A stretch of DNA of 13,681 bases from DASZTV01 sp035548055 (GTDB taxonomy: Bacteria; Actinomycetota; Actinomycetes; JAFAQI01): the NCBI GenBank assembly GCA_035548055.1, contig DASZTL010000071.1:1-13681 (forward strand), written 5' to 3'. Below, piece after piece: positions 1-7,065 of the stretch. The notes under the pieces are model-generated. The model did no database searches. It was given only the letters and a program-made list of their open reading frames with translations, and was not told the DNA's origin. The translations under genes and the position numbers were made by a program. Positions within the stretch are counted from its first letter, which is position 1, and every line of letters begins with the position of its first letter.

Positions 1-825
<825 letters not shown>

Positions 826-829
826 TTCG

Positions 830-867
830 CGTACGAGCGGCCGGGCCATCACCCGGCCGCTCGTACG
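830..867 (+). terminator. Perfect 16-bp hairpin after tuf, likely terminator or attenuator
   Basis: Bases 830-845 and 852-867 are perfect reverse complements, giving a 16-bp GC-rich stem closed by the 6-nt loop CCATCA, four bases after the tuf stop. No T-run follows (the next bases are AAACAGC), so it matches the U-less type often seen in GC-rich actinobacteria rather than the E. coli type. The stem is close to the tuf stop and far enough from rpsJ (55 bp) to end tuf transcription or to reduce read-through into the ribosomal operon. In 868-922 I see a weak CAG repeat and the rpsJ ribosome binding site, but no convincing -35/-10 pair. Confidence 0.8.
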
Positions 868-922
868 AAACAGCAAGTCGCAGCAGCAGCGGTAACGACC
901 TAGGGGTAGTGAAGAGGAAGCC

Positions 923-1231
923 ATGGCGGGACAGAAGATCCGCATTCGGCTCAAGGCCTACGACCACGAGATCATCGACTCCTCCGCACGCAAGATCGTG
1001 GAGACGGTGACCAGGACTGGTGCGCAGGTCGCGGGTCCGGTGCCGCTGCCGACCGAGAAGAACGTGTACTGCGTCATTCGCTCGCCGCACAAGTACAAGG
1101 ACTCGCGCGAGCACTTCGAGATGCGCACGCACAAACGACTGATCGACATCCTGGATCCGACGCCCAAGACCGTCGACTCACTCATGAGGTTGGACCTGCC
1201 GGCCGGCGTCGACATCGAAATCAAGCTCTGA
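923..1231 (+). CDS. rpsJ: 30S ribosomal protein S10
   Basis: S10 is a 30S head protein that in many bacteria also acts as NusE in transcription antitermination. The product is 102 residues, the usual length. It contains the KAYDHEIIDSSARKIVETV block near the N-terminus, the exposed loop with VPLPTEK, and the C-terminal HKRLIDILDPTPKTVDSLM segment, all diagnostic. The ATG at 923 is preceded by AGAGGAAG (912-919), a good ribosome binding site, and the MAGQKIRIRLKAYDH start matches family members. It is the first gene of the S10 operon and is followed after 13 bp by rplC. No promoter could be recognised in the short gap upstream. Confidence 0.98.
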   Translation: MAGQKIRIRLKAYDHEIIDSSARKIVETVTRTGAQVAGPVPLPTEKNVYCVIRSPHKYKDSREHFEMRTHKRLIDILDPTPKTVDSLMRLDLPAGVDIEIKL

Positions 1232-1244
1232 GGAACGACCGACA

Positions 1245-1913
1245 ATGGGTGTGAGAGAGCAGAAGGGAATCCTGGGCGAAAAGCTCGGGATGACCCAGGT
1301 CTGGGATGCCGGGAACCGGCTCGTCCCGGTCACGGTGGTGAAAGCCGGGCCGTGCGTCGTGACGCAGGTCCGTACGCCGGAACGTGACGGATACGACGCC
1401 GTGCAGCTCGGCTTCGGCGCGGTCGACCCGCGCAAGGTCAACAAGCCGGAGACCGGTCACTTCGAGAAGGCCGGTGTGCCGCCGCGTCGCTACCTGGTCG
1501 AGCTTCGTACGACGGACGCCGCGACCTACCAGGTCGGCCAGGAGGTCACGGCCGAGGTGTTCGAGGCAGGCGCGCTCGTCGACGTCGTCGCGACCAGCAA
1601 GGGCAAGGGCTTCGCCGGTGTCATGAAGCGGCACGGTTTCGGTGGCCTGGGCGCCGGTCACGGCGTACAGCGCAAGCACCGCTCACCGGGCTCGATCGGC
1701 GCCTGCGCTACTCCGTCTCGCGTCTTCAAGGGGCTTCGCATGGCCGGCCGTCACGGCGGCACGCGCACGACGACCCTGAACCTGAAGGTTCACTCGGTCG
1801 ACGCCGAGAAGGGCCTGCTGCTCATCAAGGGCGCGATCCCGGGCCCGAGCGGCGCACTGGTTCTGGTCCGCACCGCGGCGAAGGCTCCGATCTCGGCTGG
1901 AGGTGTGGCCTGA
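1245..1913 (+). CDS. rplC: 50S ribosomal protein L3
   Basis: L3 is an early assembly protein that binds 23S rRNA; its long loop reaches the peptidyl transferase region. The 222-residue product shows KGILGEKLGMTQVWD at the N-terminus, VTVVKAGPCVVTQVRTPERDGY, the TSKGKGFAGVMKRHGF block and PGSIGACATPSRVFKG in the central extension. At the position where E. coli L3 has a glutamine-containing SIGQNQ segment (the area methylated by PrmB), this protein has SIGACA, the usual non-proteobacterial state. The ATG at 1245 follows GAGGA at 1230-1234 with a rather long spacing. A GTG at 1251 is an alternative that would remove two residues. The stop overlaps the rplD start in TGATG. Confidence 0.97.
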   Translation: MGVREQKGILGEKLGMTQVWDAGNRLVPVTVVKAGPCVVTQVRTPERDGYDAVQLGFGAVDPRKVNKPETGHFEKAGVPPRRYLVELRTTDAATYQVGQEVTAEVFEAGALVDVVATSKGKGFAGVMKRHGFGGLGAGHGVQRKHRSPGSIGACATPSRVFKGLRMAGRHGGTRTTTLNLKVHSVDAEKGLLLIKGAIPGPSGALVLVRTAAKAPISAGGVA

Positions 1914-2605
1914 TGCCTTCCGTCGACGTCAAGTCCGCGACCGGTGAGGTCACCGGTAGCGTCGAGCTGCCCGACGCCGTGTTCGACGCGCAGGTGAACA
2001 TCCCGCTCGTCCACCAGGTCGTCGTCGCCCAGCTCGGCGCGGCTCGGCAGGGCACGCACGACACGAAGACTCGTGGCGAGGTCCGCGGTGGTGGCCGCAA
2101 GCCGTACCGCCAGAAGGGGACCGGTCGCGCCCGGCAGGGCTCGACCCGCGCGCCCCAGTTCGCCGGCGGTGGCACCGTGCATGGCCCGACGCCGCGGTCA
2201 TACGCCCAGCGCACCCCGAAGAAGATGAAGGCGGCCGCGCTTCGCTCCGCACTGTCGGACCGCGCCCGCAACGGCAAGCTCCACGTCGTCTCATCTCTCG
2301 TCGAGGGCGACACACCCTCCACCAAGACCGCGGCTGCGGCCCTTGCGACGATCGCGTCGAGCCGTCACGTGCTCGTCGTCGTTGCGCGCGAGGACGCGCT
2401 CACCTGGAAGAGCCTGCGCAACCTTCCCAGCGTGCACCTGCTCGCACCGGACCAGCTCAACACCTATGACGTGCTGGTCTCCGACGACCTGGTGTTCACC
2501 GAAGGCGCCCTGCGCGTCTTCATCGATGGCCTCGACAAGACCAAGGCGACCGCGTCGGCTGACAAGGCCGACAAGGCTGACAAGGCTGAGGAGGCCAGCG
2601 AATGA
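1913..2605 (+). CDS. rplD: 50S ribosomal protein L4
   Basis: L4 binds 23S rRNA and lines the peptide exit tunnel with an extended loop. In E. coli it also represses the S10 operon, but no such leader is visible here. The 230-residue product has the tunnel loop KTRGEVRGGGRKPYRQKGTG followed by RARQGSTRAPQFAGGG at about residues 47-85, and the C-terminal globular half with VLVSDDLVFTEGAL. After the conserved domain comes a charged tail of about 20 residues with three ADK repeats and EEASE, encoded by a 9-bp tandem repeat. GGAGG at 1899-1903 precedes the ATG at 1913, which overlaps the rplC stop by one base. The end overlaps rplW by four bases (ATGA), so translation is probably coupled. Confidence 0.97.
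   Translation: MPSVDVKSATGEVTGSVELPDAVFDAQVNIPLVHQVVVAQLGAARQGTHDTKTRGEVRGGGRKPYRQKGTGRARQGSTRAPQFAGGGTVHGPTPRSYAQRTPKKMKAAALRSALSDRARNGKLHVVSSLVEGDTPSTKTAAAALATIASSRHVLVVVAREDALTWKSLRNLPSVHLLAPDQLNTYDVLVSDDLVFTEGALRVFIDGLDKTKATASADKADKADKAEEASE
2558..2593 (+). repeat. 9-bp tandem repeat at 3' end of rplD
   Basis: Four 9-bp units run in phase with the rplD codons: GCTGACAAG (2558-2566), GCCGACAAG (2567-2575), GCTGACAAG (2576-2584) and the divergent GCTGAGGAG (2585-2593). They encode ADK-ADK-ADK-AEE in the disordered tail of L4. The last unit contains most of GAGGAGG (2588-2594), the ribosome binding site for rplW at 2602. A unit gain or loss would change the L4 tail without shifting the frame. 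Confidence 0.85.
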
Positions 2606-2901
2606 GCCGCATCGCCGACCCTCGCGACATCCTGCTCGGCCCGGTCATCTCCGAGAAGAGCTATGGCCTGATCGACGAGGGCAAGTACACCTTCCTCGTT
2701 CGTGAGGACGCCAACAAGACGCAGATCCGCATTGCGGTCGAGCAGGTGTTCAACGTCCGGGTCGCCTCGGTCAACACCTTGAACCGGCCCGGCAAGCGCA
2801 AGCGGATCCGCACCGGCTTCGCCACCCGCAACTCGACGAAGCGCGCCGTGGTTGCGCTGAAGCCGGGCGACCGCATCGATCTGTTCGGAGGTTCCATCTG
2901 A
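2602..2901 (+). CDS. rplW: 50S ribosomal protein L23
   Basis: L23 sits at the exit of the peptide tunnel and is the docking site for trigger factor and the signal recognition particle. The 99-residue product is of usual bacterial length and contains DILLGPVISEKSYGLIDEGK, TFLVREDANKTQIRIAVEQ, FNVRVASVNTLNRPGK and the C-terminal ALKPGDRIDLFGG. The start is the ATG of an ATGA overlap with rplD, preceded by GAGGAGG at 2588-2594. The stop overlaps the rplB start in TGATG. All conserved blocks are present and nothing is unusual in the protein. Confidence 0.98.
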   Translation: MSRIADPRDILLGPVISEKSYGLIDEGKYTFLVREDANKTQIRIAVEQVFNVRVASVNTLNRPGKRKRIRTGFATRNSTKRAVVALKPGDRIDLFGGSI

Positions 2902-3737
2902 TGGGCGTCCGCAAGTACAAGCCCACTACGCCGGGCAGGCGTGGGTCCAGCGTCGCCGACTTCGTCGAGATCACTCGTACCGAGCCGGAGAAGTCGCTCG
3001 TCCGCCCGCTGCACAGCAAGGGTGGCCGCAACGTGCACGGCCGGGTCACGGTGCGTCACCAGGGTGGCGGCCACAAGCGCGCGTACCGCGTCATCGACTT
3101 CCGTCGCAACGACAAGGACGGCGTGCCGGCGAAGGTCGCACACATCGAGTACGACCCGAACCGCACCGCTCGGATCGCGCTGCTGCACTACGCCGACGGT
3201 GAGAAGCGCTACATCATCGCGCCGTCGAAGCTGTCGCAGGGTGACCGCGTCGAGTCGGGTCCCTCCGCCGACATCAAGCCGGGCAACAACCTGCCGTTGC
3301 GCAACATCCCGGTCGGCACGGTCGTTCACGCGATCGAGCTGCGGCCCGGTGGCGGTGCCAAGATCGCCCGGTCCGCCGGTGCGAGCGTCCAGCTCGTCGC
3401 CAAGGACGGCGGCATGGCGCAGCTCCGCATGCCCTCGGGTGAGATCCGTAACGTCGACGCGCGCTGCCGCGCGACCGTCGGCGAGGTCGGCAACGCCGAG
3501 CAGTCGAACATCAACTGGGGCAAGGCTGGCCGGATGCGCTGGAAGGGCAGGCGCCCGACCGTCCGCGGTGTCGCCATGAACCCGATCGACCACCCGCACG
3601 GCGGTGGTGAGGGCAAGACCTCCGGTGGTCGCCACCCGGTCAGCCCGTGGGGAAAGCCTGAGGGCCGCACCCGCCAGGCGCACAAGGAGAGCGACCGCCT
3701 GATCGTCCGTCGCCGCAACAAGAGCAAGCGGCGCTAG
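2901..3737 (+). CDS. rplB: 50S ribosomal protein L2
   Basis: L2 is a 23S rRNA-binding protein needed for subunit association and for the peptidyl transferase centre. The 278-residue product has the N-terminal KYKPTTPGRRGSSVADF block, the OB-like and SH3-like RNA-binding core with GGGHKRAYRVIDFRRND, and the C-terminal signature NPIDHPHGGGEGK (H231 and H233) in the extension that reaches the catalytic region. The tail is basic (RRRNKSKRR). GGAGG at 2887-2891 precedes the ATG at 2901, which overlaps the rplW stop by one base. The TAG at 3735-3737 is followed 12 bases later by rpsS. Confidence 0.98.
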   Translation: MGVRKYKPTTPGRRGSSVADFVEITRTEPEKSLVRPLHSKGGRNVHGRVTVRHQGGGHKRAYRVIDFRRNDKDGVPAKVAHIEYDPNRTARIALLHYADGEKRYIIAPSKLSQGDRVESGPSADIKPGNNLPLRNIPVGTVVHAIELRPGGGAKIARSAGASVQLVAKDGGMAQLRMPSGEIRNVDARCRATVGEVGNAEQSNINWGKAGRMRWKGRRPTVRGVAMNPIDHPHGGGEGKTSGGRHPVSPWGKPEGRTRQAHKESDRLIVRRRNKSKRR

Positions 3738-3749
3738 GAGTAGACGCAG

Positions 3750-4031
3750 ATGCCACGCAGTTTGAAGAAAGGTCCCTTCGTGGACGACCACCTCGCCAAG
3801 AAGGTGGACGCCCAGAACGACAAGGGCACCAAGAACGTGATCAAGACCTGGTCGCGCCGCTCGATGATCGTGCCGTCGATGCTCGGGCACACGATTGCGG
3901 TGCACGACGGCCGCAAGCACGTGCCCGTGTTCGTCACCGAGGCGATGGTTGGGCACAAGCTCGGCGAGTTCGCCCCCACCCGCACGTTCCGCGGTCACGT
4001 GAAGGATGAGCGGAGGTCGCGCCGTGGCTGA
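3750..4031 (+). CDS. rpsS: 30S ribosomal protein S19
   Basis: S19 forms part of the 30S head with S13 and contacts the A-site tRNA. The 93-residue product begins MPRSLKKGPFVDDHLAKKV, the diagnostic N-terminus, and contains KTWSRRSMIVPSMLGHTIAV, VFVTEAMVGHKLGEFAPTRT and a basic tail. GGAG (3737-3740), overlapping the rplB stop, serves as ribosome binding site. The last codons carry the ribosome binding site and start of rplV, so the two genes overlap. Confidence 0.98.
   Translation: MPRSLKKGPFVDDHLAKKVDAQNDKGTKNVIKTWSRRSMIVPSMLGHTIAVHDGRKHVPVFVTEAMVGHKLGEFAPTRTFRGHVKDERRSRRG
4012..4016 (+). promoter_or_regulatory. Ribosome binding site that fixes the rplV start
   Basis: GGAGG lies inside the 3' end of rpsS, seven bases before the GTG at 4024. 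It supports that GTG as the rplV start rather than the in-frame ATG at 4006, which lies upstream of the motif, or the in-frame ATG at 4048. Confidence 0.7.
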
Positions 4032-4452
4032 CGCCGCAACGACGTCCATGAACGACGAGGTCATCGGGAAAGCGACCGCCCGCCACGTGGGCATGTCGCC
4101 GACCAAGACTCGTCGCGTCATCGACTTGATCCGCGGCCTGCCGGCCAGCGACGCGCAGGCGATCGTCCGTTTCGACCCGCACGCCGCGAGCGAGCCGGTC
4201 GGCAAGGTTCTCGACTCTGCGGTCGCCAACGCCGAGCACCTGGCGCACGTCCGCAGCCAGCGCCTCGACCCGGCCGACCTCGTGGTCATCGAGGCGTACG
4301 TCGACGAGGGGCCGACGCTGAAGCGGTTCCGTCCGCGCGCCCAGGGCCGGGCCTACCGGATCCGCAAGCGGACCTCACACATCACGATCGTCGTCGCACC
4401 ACACGACTCGGAGGCAGCGCTTCCGCGCGGTCCCCACAGGAAGGCACGCTGA
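4024..4452 (+). CDS. rplV: 50S ribosomal protein L22
   Basis: L22 binds 23S rRNA domains and extends a beta-hairpin into the peptide exit tunnel, where macrolide resistance changes occur. From the GTG at 4024 the product has 142 residues. Visible blocks are ARHVGMSPTKTRRVIDLIRG, the helix with AVANAEHL, and the tunnel hairpin DEGPTLKRFRPRAQGRAYR followed by IRKRTSHITIVV. The GTG is chosen because GGAGG at 4012-4016 precedes it at good distance. An in-frame ATG at 4006 would add six residues (MSGGRA) but lies before that site. The start overlaps the rpsS stop by eight bases and the stop overlaps rpsC in TGATG. The protein is certain; the exact start is likely but not proven. Confidence 0.93.
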   Translation: MADAATTSMNDEVIGKATARHVGMSPTKTRRVIDLIRGLPASDAQAIVRFDPHAASEPVGKVLDSAVANAEHLAHVRSQRLDPADLVVIEAYVDEGPTLKRFRPRAQGRAYRIRKRTSHITIVVAPHDSEAALPRGPHRKAR

Positions 4453-5357
4453 TGGGTCAGAAGGTCAACCCCAACGGCTTCCGGCTGGGCATCACCACCC
4501 GGCACAAGAGCCGCTGGTACGCCGACAAGCTCTACCGCGACTATGTGGCGGAGGACGTCGCGATCCGCCGGCTGCTCACCAAGGGCATGGAGCGTGCGGG
4601 CATCAGCCGCGTCGAGATCGAGCGCACCCGTGACCGCGTGAACGTGGACATCCACACCGCTCGGCCGGGCATCGTCATCGGCCGCCGTGGGGCCGAGGCC
4701 GATCGGATTCGAGGCGATCTCGAGAAGCTCACGAACAAGCATGTGAATCTCAACATCCTCGAGGTGAAGAACCCCGAGGTCGATGCACAGCTCGTCGCGC
4801 AGGGCGTGGCCGAGCAGCTGTCGAGCCGGGTGAGCTTCCGCCGCGCGATGCGCAAGGCGATGCAGTCGGCGATGAAGAGTGGCGCGAAGGGCATCCGGGT
4901 CCAGTGCGGTGGCCGTCTCGGCGGCGCCGAGATGAGCCGCTCGGAGTTCTACCGCGAGGGTCGGGTTCCGTTGCACACGCTGCGCGCGAACATCGACTTC
5001 GGCTTCTACGAGGCGCGGACCACCTTCGGCCGGATCGGTGTGAAGGTCTGGATCTACACCGGCGACGAGGTCATGACCCGTGAGGAGCAGGCAGCGGCCG
5101 CTGCGCTGCGCGCCCGCGACCAGCGCAACACGCGCCGGCCGCGTCGTGACCGGCCGTCGACCGCGGCGAGTGCCGCCGTCAACGGTGGTCCCGGTGCATC
5201 GGCGGCCGCCGAGGTCCCCGCAGCGGACGCAACCACGGTCGCCCCGACCGAGGAGCCGACCGGCGGCGTTGCCGTCGAGGCTCCCGTGACCGAGGCTCCG
5301 TCGGCCGAGGCCAGCGCTGTCGAGTCCGCGCCGCCCGCGAACACGGAAGAGGCGTAG
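4452..5357 (+). CDS. rpsC: 30S ribosomal protein S3 with long acidic tail
   Basis: S3 is on the solvent side of the 30S head, guards the mRNA entry channel and contributes to mRNA unwinding. The product has 301 residues. It begins MGQKVNPNGFRLGIT, has the type II KH domain with GRRG at residues 77-80, and the C-terminal domain with FGRIGVKVWIYTGDE ending near residue 208. It then continues for about 90 residues as an Ala/Pro/Glu/Thr-rich, low-complexity, acidic tail after a short arginine-rich stretch (RRPRRDRPS). Actinobacterial S3 proteins commonly carry such tails; this one is on the long side. AGGAAGG at 4438-4444 precedes the ATG, which overlaps the rplV stop by one base. rplP follows after three bases. 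Confidence 0.97.
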   Translation: MGQKVNPNGFRLGITTRHKSRWYADKLYRDYVAEDVAIRRLLTKGMERAGISRVEIERTRDRVNVDIHTARPGIVIGRRGAEADRIRGDLEKLTNKHVNLNILEVKNPEVDAQLVAQGVAEQLSSRVSFRRAMRKAMQSAMKSGAKGIRVQCGGRLGGAEMSRSEFYREGRVPLHTLRANIDFGFYEARTTFGRIGVKVWIYTGDEVMTREEQAAAAALRARDQRNTRRPRRDRPSTAASAAVNGGPGASAAAEVPAADATTVAPTEEPTGGVAVEAPVTEAPSAEASAVESAPPANTEEA

Positions 5358-5360
5358 GTC

Positions 5361-5780
5361 ATGTTGATTCCGCGGCGGGTCAAGCACCGCAAGCAGCATC
5401 ACCCGAAGCGCTCCGGCGCCGCCAAGGGCGGAACCCGCGTGACGTTCGGCGAGTACGGCATCCAGGCGCTGGAACCGGCGTACGTGACGAACCGGCAGAT
5501 CGAGTCGGCGCGTATCGCGATCACCCGGCACATCCGTCGTGGTGGCAAGGTGTGGATCAACATTTACCCTGACCGTCCGCTGACGAAGAAGCCGGCCGAG
5601 ACCCGGATGGGCTCCGGCAAGGGCTCGCCCGAGTGGTGGGTCGCGAACGTCAAGCCCGGTCGCGTGATGTTCGAGCTCTCGTACCCGAACGAGGCGACGG
5701 CTCGTGCCGCGCTGACTCGTGCGATCCACAAGCTTCCGATGAAGTGCCGGATCGTGACCCGCGAAGTGGGTGACGCGTAA
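5361..5780 (+). CDS. rplP: 50S ribosomal protein L16
   Basis: L16 organises the A-site and tRNA passage region of the 50S subunit. The 139-residue product begins MLIPRRVKHRKQHHPKRSG, which is the standard N-terminus, and has FGEYGIQALEPAYVTNRQIE, ARIAITRHIRRGGKVWI, RMGSGKGSPEWWVANVKPGR and a C-terminal KLPMKCRIVTRE. R82 in the RMG motif appears to correspond to the arginine hydroxylated in E. coli L16. GGAAGAGG at 5345-5352 (within the end of rpsC) is the ribosome binding site. Downstream is an unusual 55-bp non-coding spacer before rpmC. Confidence 0.98.
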   Translation: MLIPRRVKHRKQHHPKRSGAAKGGTRVTFGEYGIQALEPAYVTNRQIESARIAITRHIRRGGKVWINIYPDRPLTKKPAETRMGSGKGSPEWWVANVKPGRVMFELSYPNEATARAALTRAIHKLPMKCRIVTREVGDA

Positions 5781-5835
5781 TGCTCACCCCACGAAATCGC
5801 TCCGCTGACGCTCCACGATTCCGAGGGGGCCCCGA
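5781..5835 (+). other. Structured 55-bp spacer between rplP and rpmC
   Basis: This is one of the few real gaps inside the ribosomal gene run. Bases 5792-5799 and 5816-5823 can form an 8-bp stem with one A/C mismatch around a 16-nt loop. After it come GAGGGGG (5823-5829), the presumed rpmC ribosome binding site, and CCCC (5830-5833), which together make a GGGGCCCC palindrome that may partly hide the site. The loop segment 5797-5814 resembles the reverse complement of 7877-7897 in the rpsN-rpsH spacer. No T-run follows, so termination is not obvious. Confidence 0.5.
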
Positions 5836-6078
5836 ATGAGCGCAGGAACTCCAGCGGTTGAGCTGAGAGGCCTCGAGGACGACGAGCTCGTCTCGAAGCT
5901 CCGCGAATCGAAGGAAGAGCTGTTCAACCTGCGCTTCCAGTCGGCGACCGGTCAGCTCGACAACAACAAGCGGCTGCAAACCGTGCGGCGCGACATCGCG
6001 CGCATCTACACCGTGATGCGCGAGCGCGAGCTCGGCCTGACGACTGCGCCGGCAGCAAGCGGCGTGGTCGGTGAGTGA
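5836..6078 (+). CDS. rpmC: 50S ribosomal protein L29
   Basis: L29 lies next to L23 near the peptide exit tunnel. The 80-residue product is two long helices: ELRGLEDDELVSKLRESKEE and LFNLRFQSATGQLDNNKRL, the L29 signature, followed by VRRDIARIYTVMRERELG. The conserved part occupies about residues 8-70; the short N-terminal MSAGTPAV and the C-terminal Ala/Gly/Val tail are variable in the family. The ATG at 5836 follows GAGGGGG at 5823-5829. The 3' end is close to rpsQ, whose ribosome binding site overlaps the rpmC stop. Confidence 0.96.
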   Translation: MSAGTPAVELRGLEDDELVSKLRESKEELFNLRFQSATGQLDNNKRLQTVRRDIARIYTVMRERELGLTTAPAASGVVGE

Positions 6079-6083
6079 GGAAG
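6077..6083 (+). promoter_or_regulatory. Ribosome binding site that favours the ATG start of rpsQ
   Basis: GAGGAAG overlaps the rpmC stop and lies just before the ATG at 6086. The in-frame GTG at 6071, which overlaps rpmC, has no purine-rich site upstream, so the ATG is preferred. Confidence 0.65.
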
Positions 6084-6085
6084 CG

Positions 6086-6361
6086 ATGAGCGAAGCAACG
6101 AACACCCCCGAGCGCGGGTTCCGCAAGACCCGTGAGGGCTACGTGGTCAGCGACAAGATGGCGAAGACCGTCACCGTCGAGGTCGAGGACCGCATCCAGC
6201 ACGCGCTGTACGGCAAGACGATCCGCCGCACTCGCAAGGTGAAGGCACACGACGAGGCCAGCACCGCCGGCGTCGGTGACCGCGTTCTCCTGATGGAGAC
6301 GCGGCCGCTGTCGGCGACCAAGCGCTGGCGCGTCGTGGAGATCCTGGAGAAGGCCAAATGA
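6086..6361 (+). CDS. rpsQ: 30S ribosomal protein S17
   Basis: S17 is a primary 16S rRNA-binding protein with an OB fold. From the ATG at 6086 the product has 91 residues: a short variable N-terminus, then RGFRKTREGYVVSDKMAKTV, TVEVEDRIQHALYGKTIRRT, KVKAHDE, GDRVLLMETRPLSATKRWRV and a lysine-rich end, all in the family order. The start is chosen from GAGGAAG at 6077-6083. A GTG at 6071 would add MSEEA and overlap rpmC by eight bases. The stop overlaps the rplN start by four bases (ATGA). Confidence 0.94.
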   Translation: MSEATNTPERGFRKTREGYVVSDKMAKTVTVEVEDRIQHALYGKTIRRTRKVKAHDEASTAGVGDRVLLMETRPLSATKRWRVVEILEKAK

Positions 6362-6726
6362 TTCAGCAGGAATCTCGCCTCCGGGTCGCGGACAACACCG
6401 GCGCCAAGGAGCTGTTGTGCATCCGCGTGCTCGGCGGCTCCGGCCGTCGATACGCGGGCATCGGCGACATCATCGTGGGCACGGTCAAGGACGCGCTGCC
6501 CGGTGCCGGCGTGAAGAAGGGCGACGTGGTCAAGGCCGTCGTCGTCCGCACGACGAAGTCGCGTCGCCGTCCTGACGGTTCCTACATCCGCTTCGACGAG
6601 AACGCGGCCGTGCTGATCCGAGACGGCGGCGACCCGCGCGGGACCCGCATCTTCGGACCGGTCGGCCGTGAGCTCCGCGACAAGCGCTTCATGCGGATCA
6701 TCTCGCTCGCCCCGGAGGTGCTCTAA
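6358..6726 (+). CDS. rplN: 50S ribosomal protein L14
   Basis: L14 binds 23S rRNA at the subunit interface and is the site where the silencing factor RsfS acts. It is the first gene of the classical spc operon. The 122-residue product has exactly the expected length and begins MIQQESRLRVADNTGAKELL. It contains the signature GDIIVGTVKDALPG, VVRTTKSRRRPDGSYIRFDE and the C-terminal GTRIFGPVGRELRDKRFMRI. GGAGAAGG in the end of rpsQ precedes the ATG closely, and the four-base overlap with rpsQ makes a separate promoter here unlikely. The spc genes are therefore probably transcribed together with the S10 genes in this organism. Confidence 0.98.
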   Translation: MIQQESRLRVADNTGAKELLCIRVLGGSGRRYAGIGDIIVGTVKDALPGAGVKKGDVVKAVVVRTTKSRRRPDGSYIRFDENAAVLIRDGGDPRGTRIFGPVGRELRDKRFMRIISLAPEVL

Positions 6727-6728
6727 CC

Positions 6729-7055
6729 ATGGCCGGCCTGTTCGTGAAGAAGGGCGACACCGTTCGCGTGCTCAGCGGCAAGGACCGCGGTGCGCAGGGC
6801 AAGGTGCTGCTCACGTCGCCGAAGTCCTCGAAGGTGATTGTCGAGGGCGTCAACCGGATGACGAAGCACGCGAAGATCGAGACCACCACCCGCGGTGCGC
6901 AGGAGGGCGGCATCGTCCACCAGGAGGCGCCGATCCACGTCAGCAACGTCCAGGTCGTGTGCCCGCAGTGCGGCAAGCCGGCACGCATCGGCTACCGCAA
7001 GGACGAAGAGGGTCACAGCGTCCGGGTCTGCCGCAAGTGCGACCAGGACATCTGA
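6729..7055 (+). CDS. rplX: 50S ribosomal protein L24 with intact zinc-ribbon cysteines
   Basis: L24 starts 50S assembly and lies near the tunnel exit. The 108-residue product has an N-terminal KOW motif (KKGDTVRVLSGKDRGAQGKV), VEGVNRMTKHAK, and GGIVHQEAPIHVSNVQVVC. The C-terminal part has two Cys pairs, C78/C81 (CPQCGKP) and C101/C104 (CRKC), separated by RIGYR, a plausible zinc site. Mycobacterial and Streptomyces L24 sequences, as I remember them, lack these cysteines. GGAGGTG at 6714-6720, inside the end of rplN, is the ribosome binding site. rplE follows after 10 bases. Confidence 0.97.
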   Translation: MAGLFVKKGDTVRVLSGKDRGAQGKVLLTSPKSSKVIVEGVNRMTKHAKIETTTRGAQEGGIVHQEAPIHVSNVQVVCPQCGKPARIGYRKDEEGHSVRVCRKCDQDI

Positions 7056-7065
7056 GGGGTTTGAG

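Noticed and set aside
2661..4289. A 542-codon open frame on the minus strand opposite rplW, rplB, rpsS and rplV
   Set aside because: Shadow frame produced by GC-rich codon use; Arg/Ala/Asp/Val-heavy composition, no domain, and the + strand holds four certain genes.
4353..5729. A 458-codon minus-strand open frame opposite rpsC and rplP
   Set aside because: Same cause; its composition mirrors the sense codons and no recognisable motif appears.
5792..5823. rplP-rpmC hairpin as a transcription terminator
   Set aside because: Stem is short with a mismatch and a 16-base loop, no T-run follows, and essential ribosomal genes continue downstream without a visible promoter.
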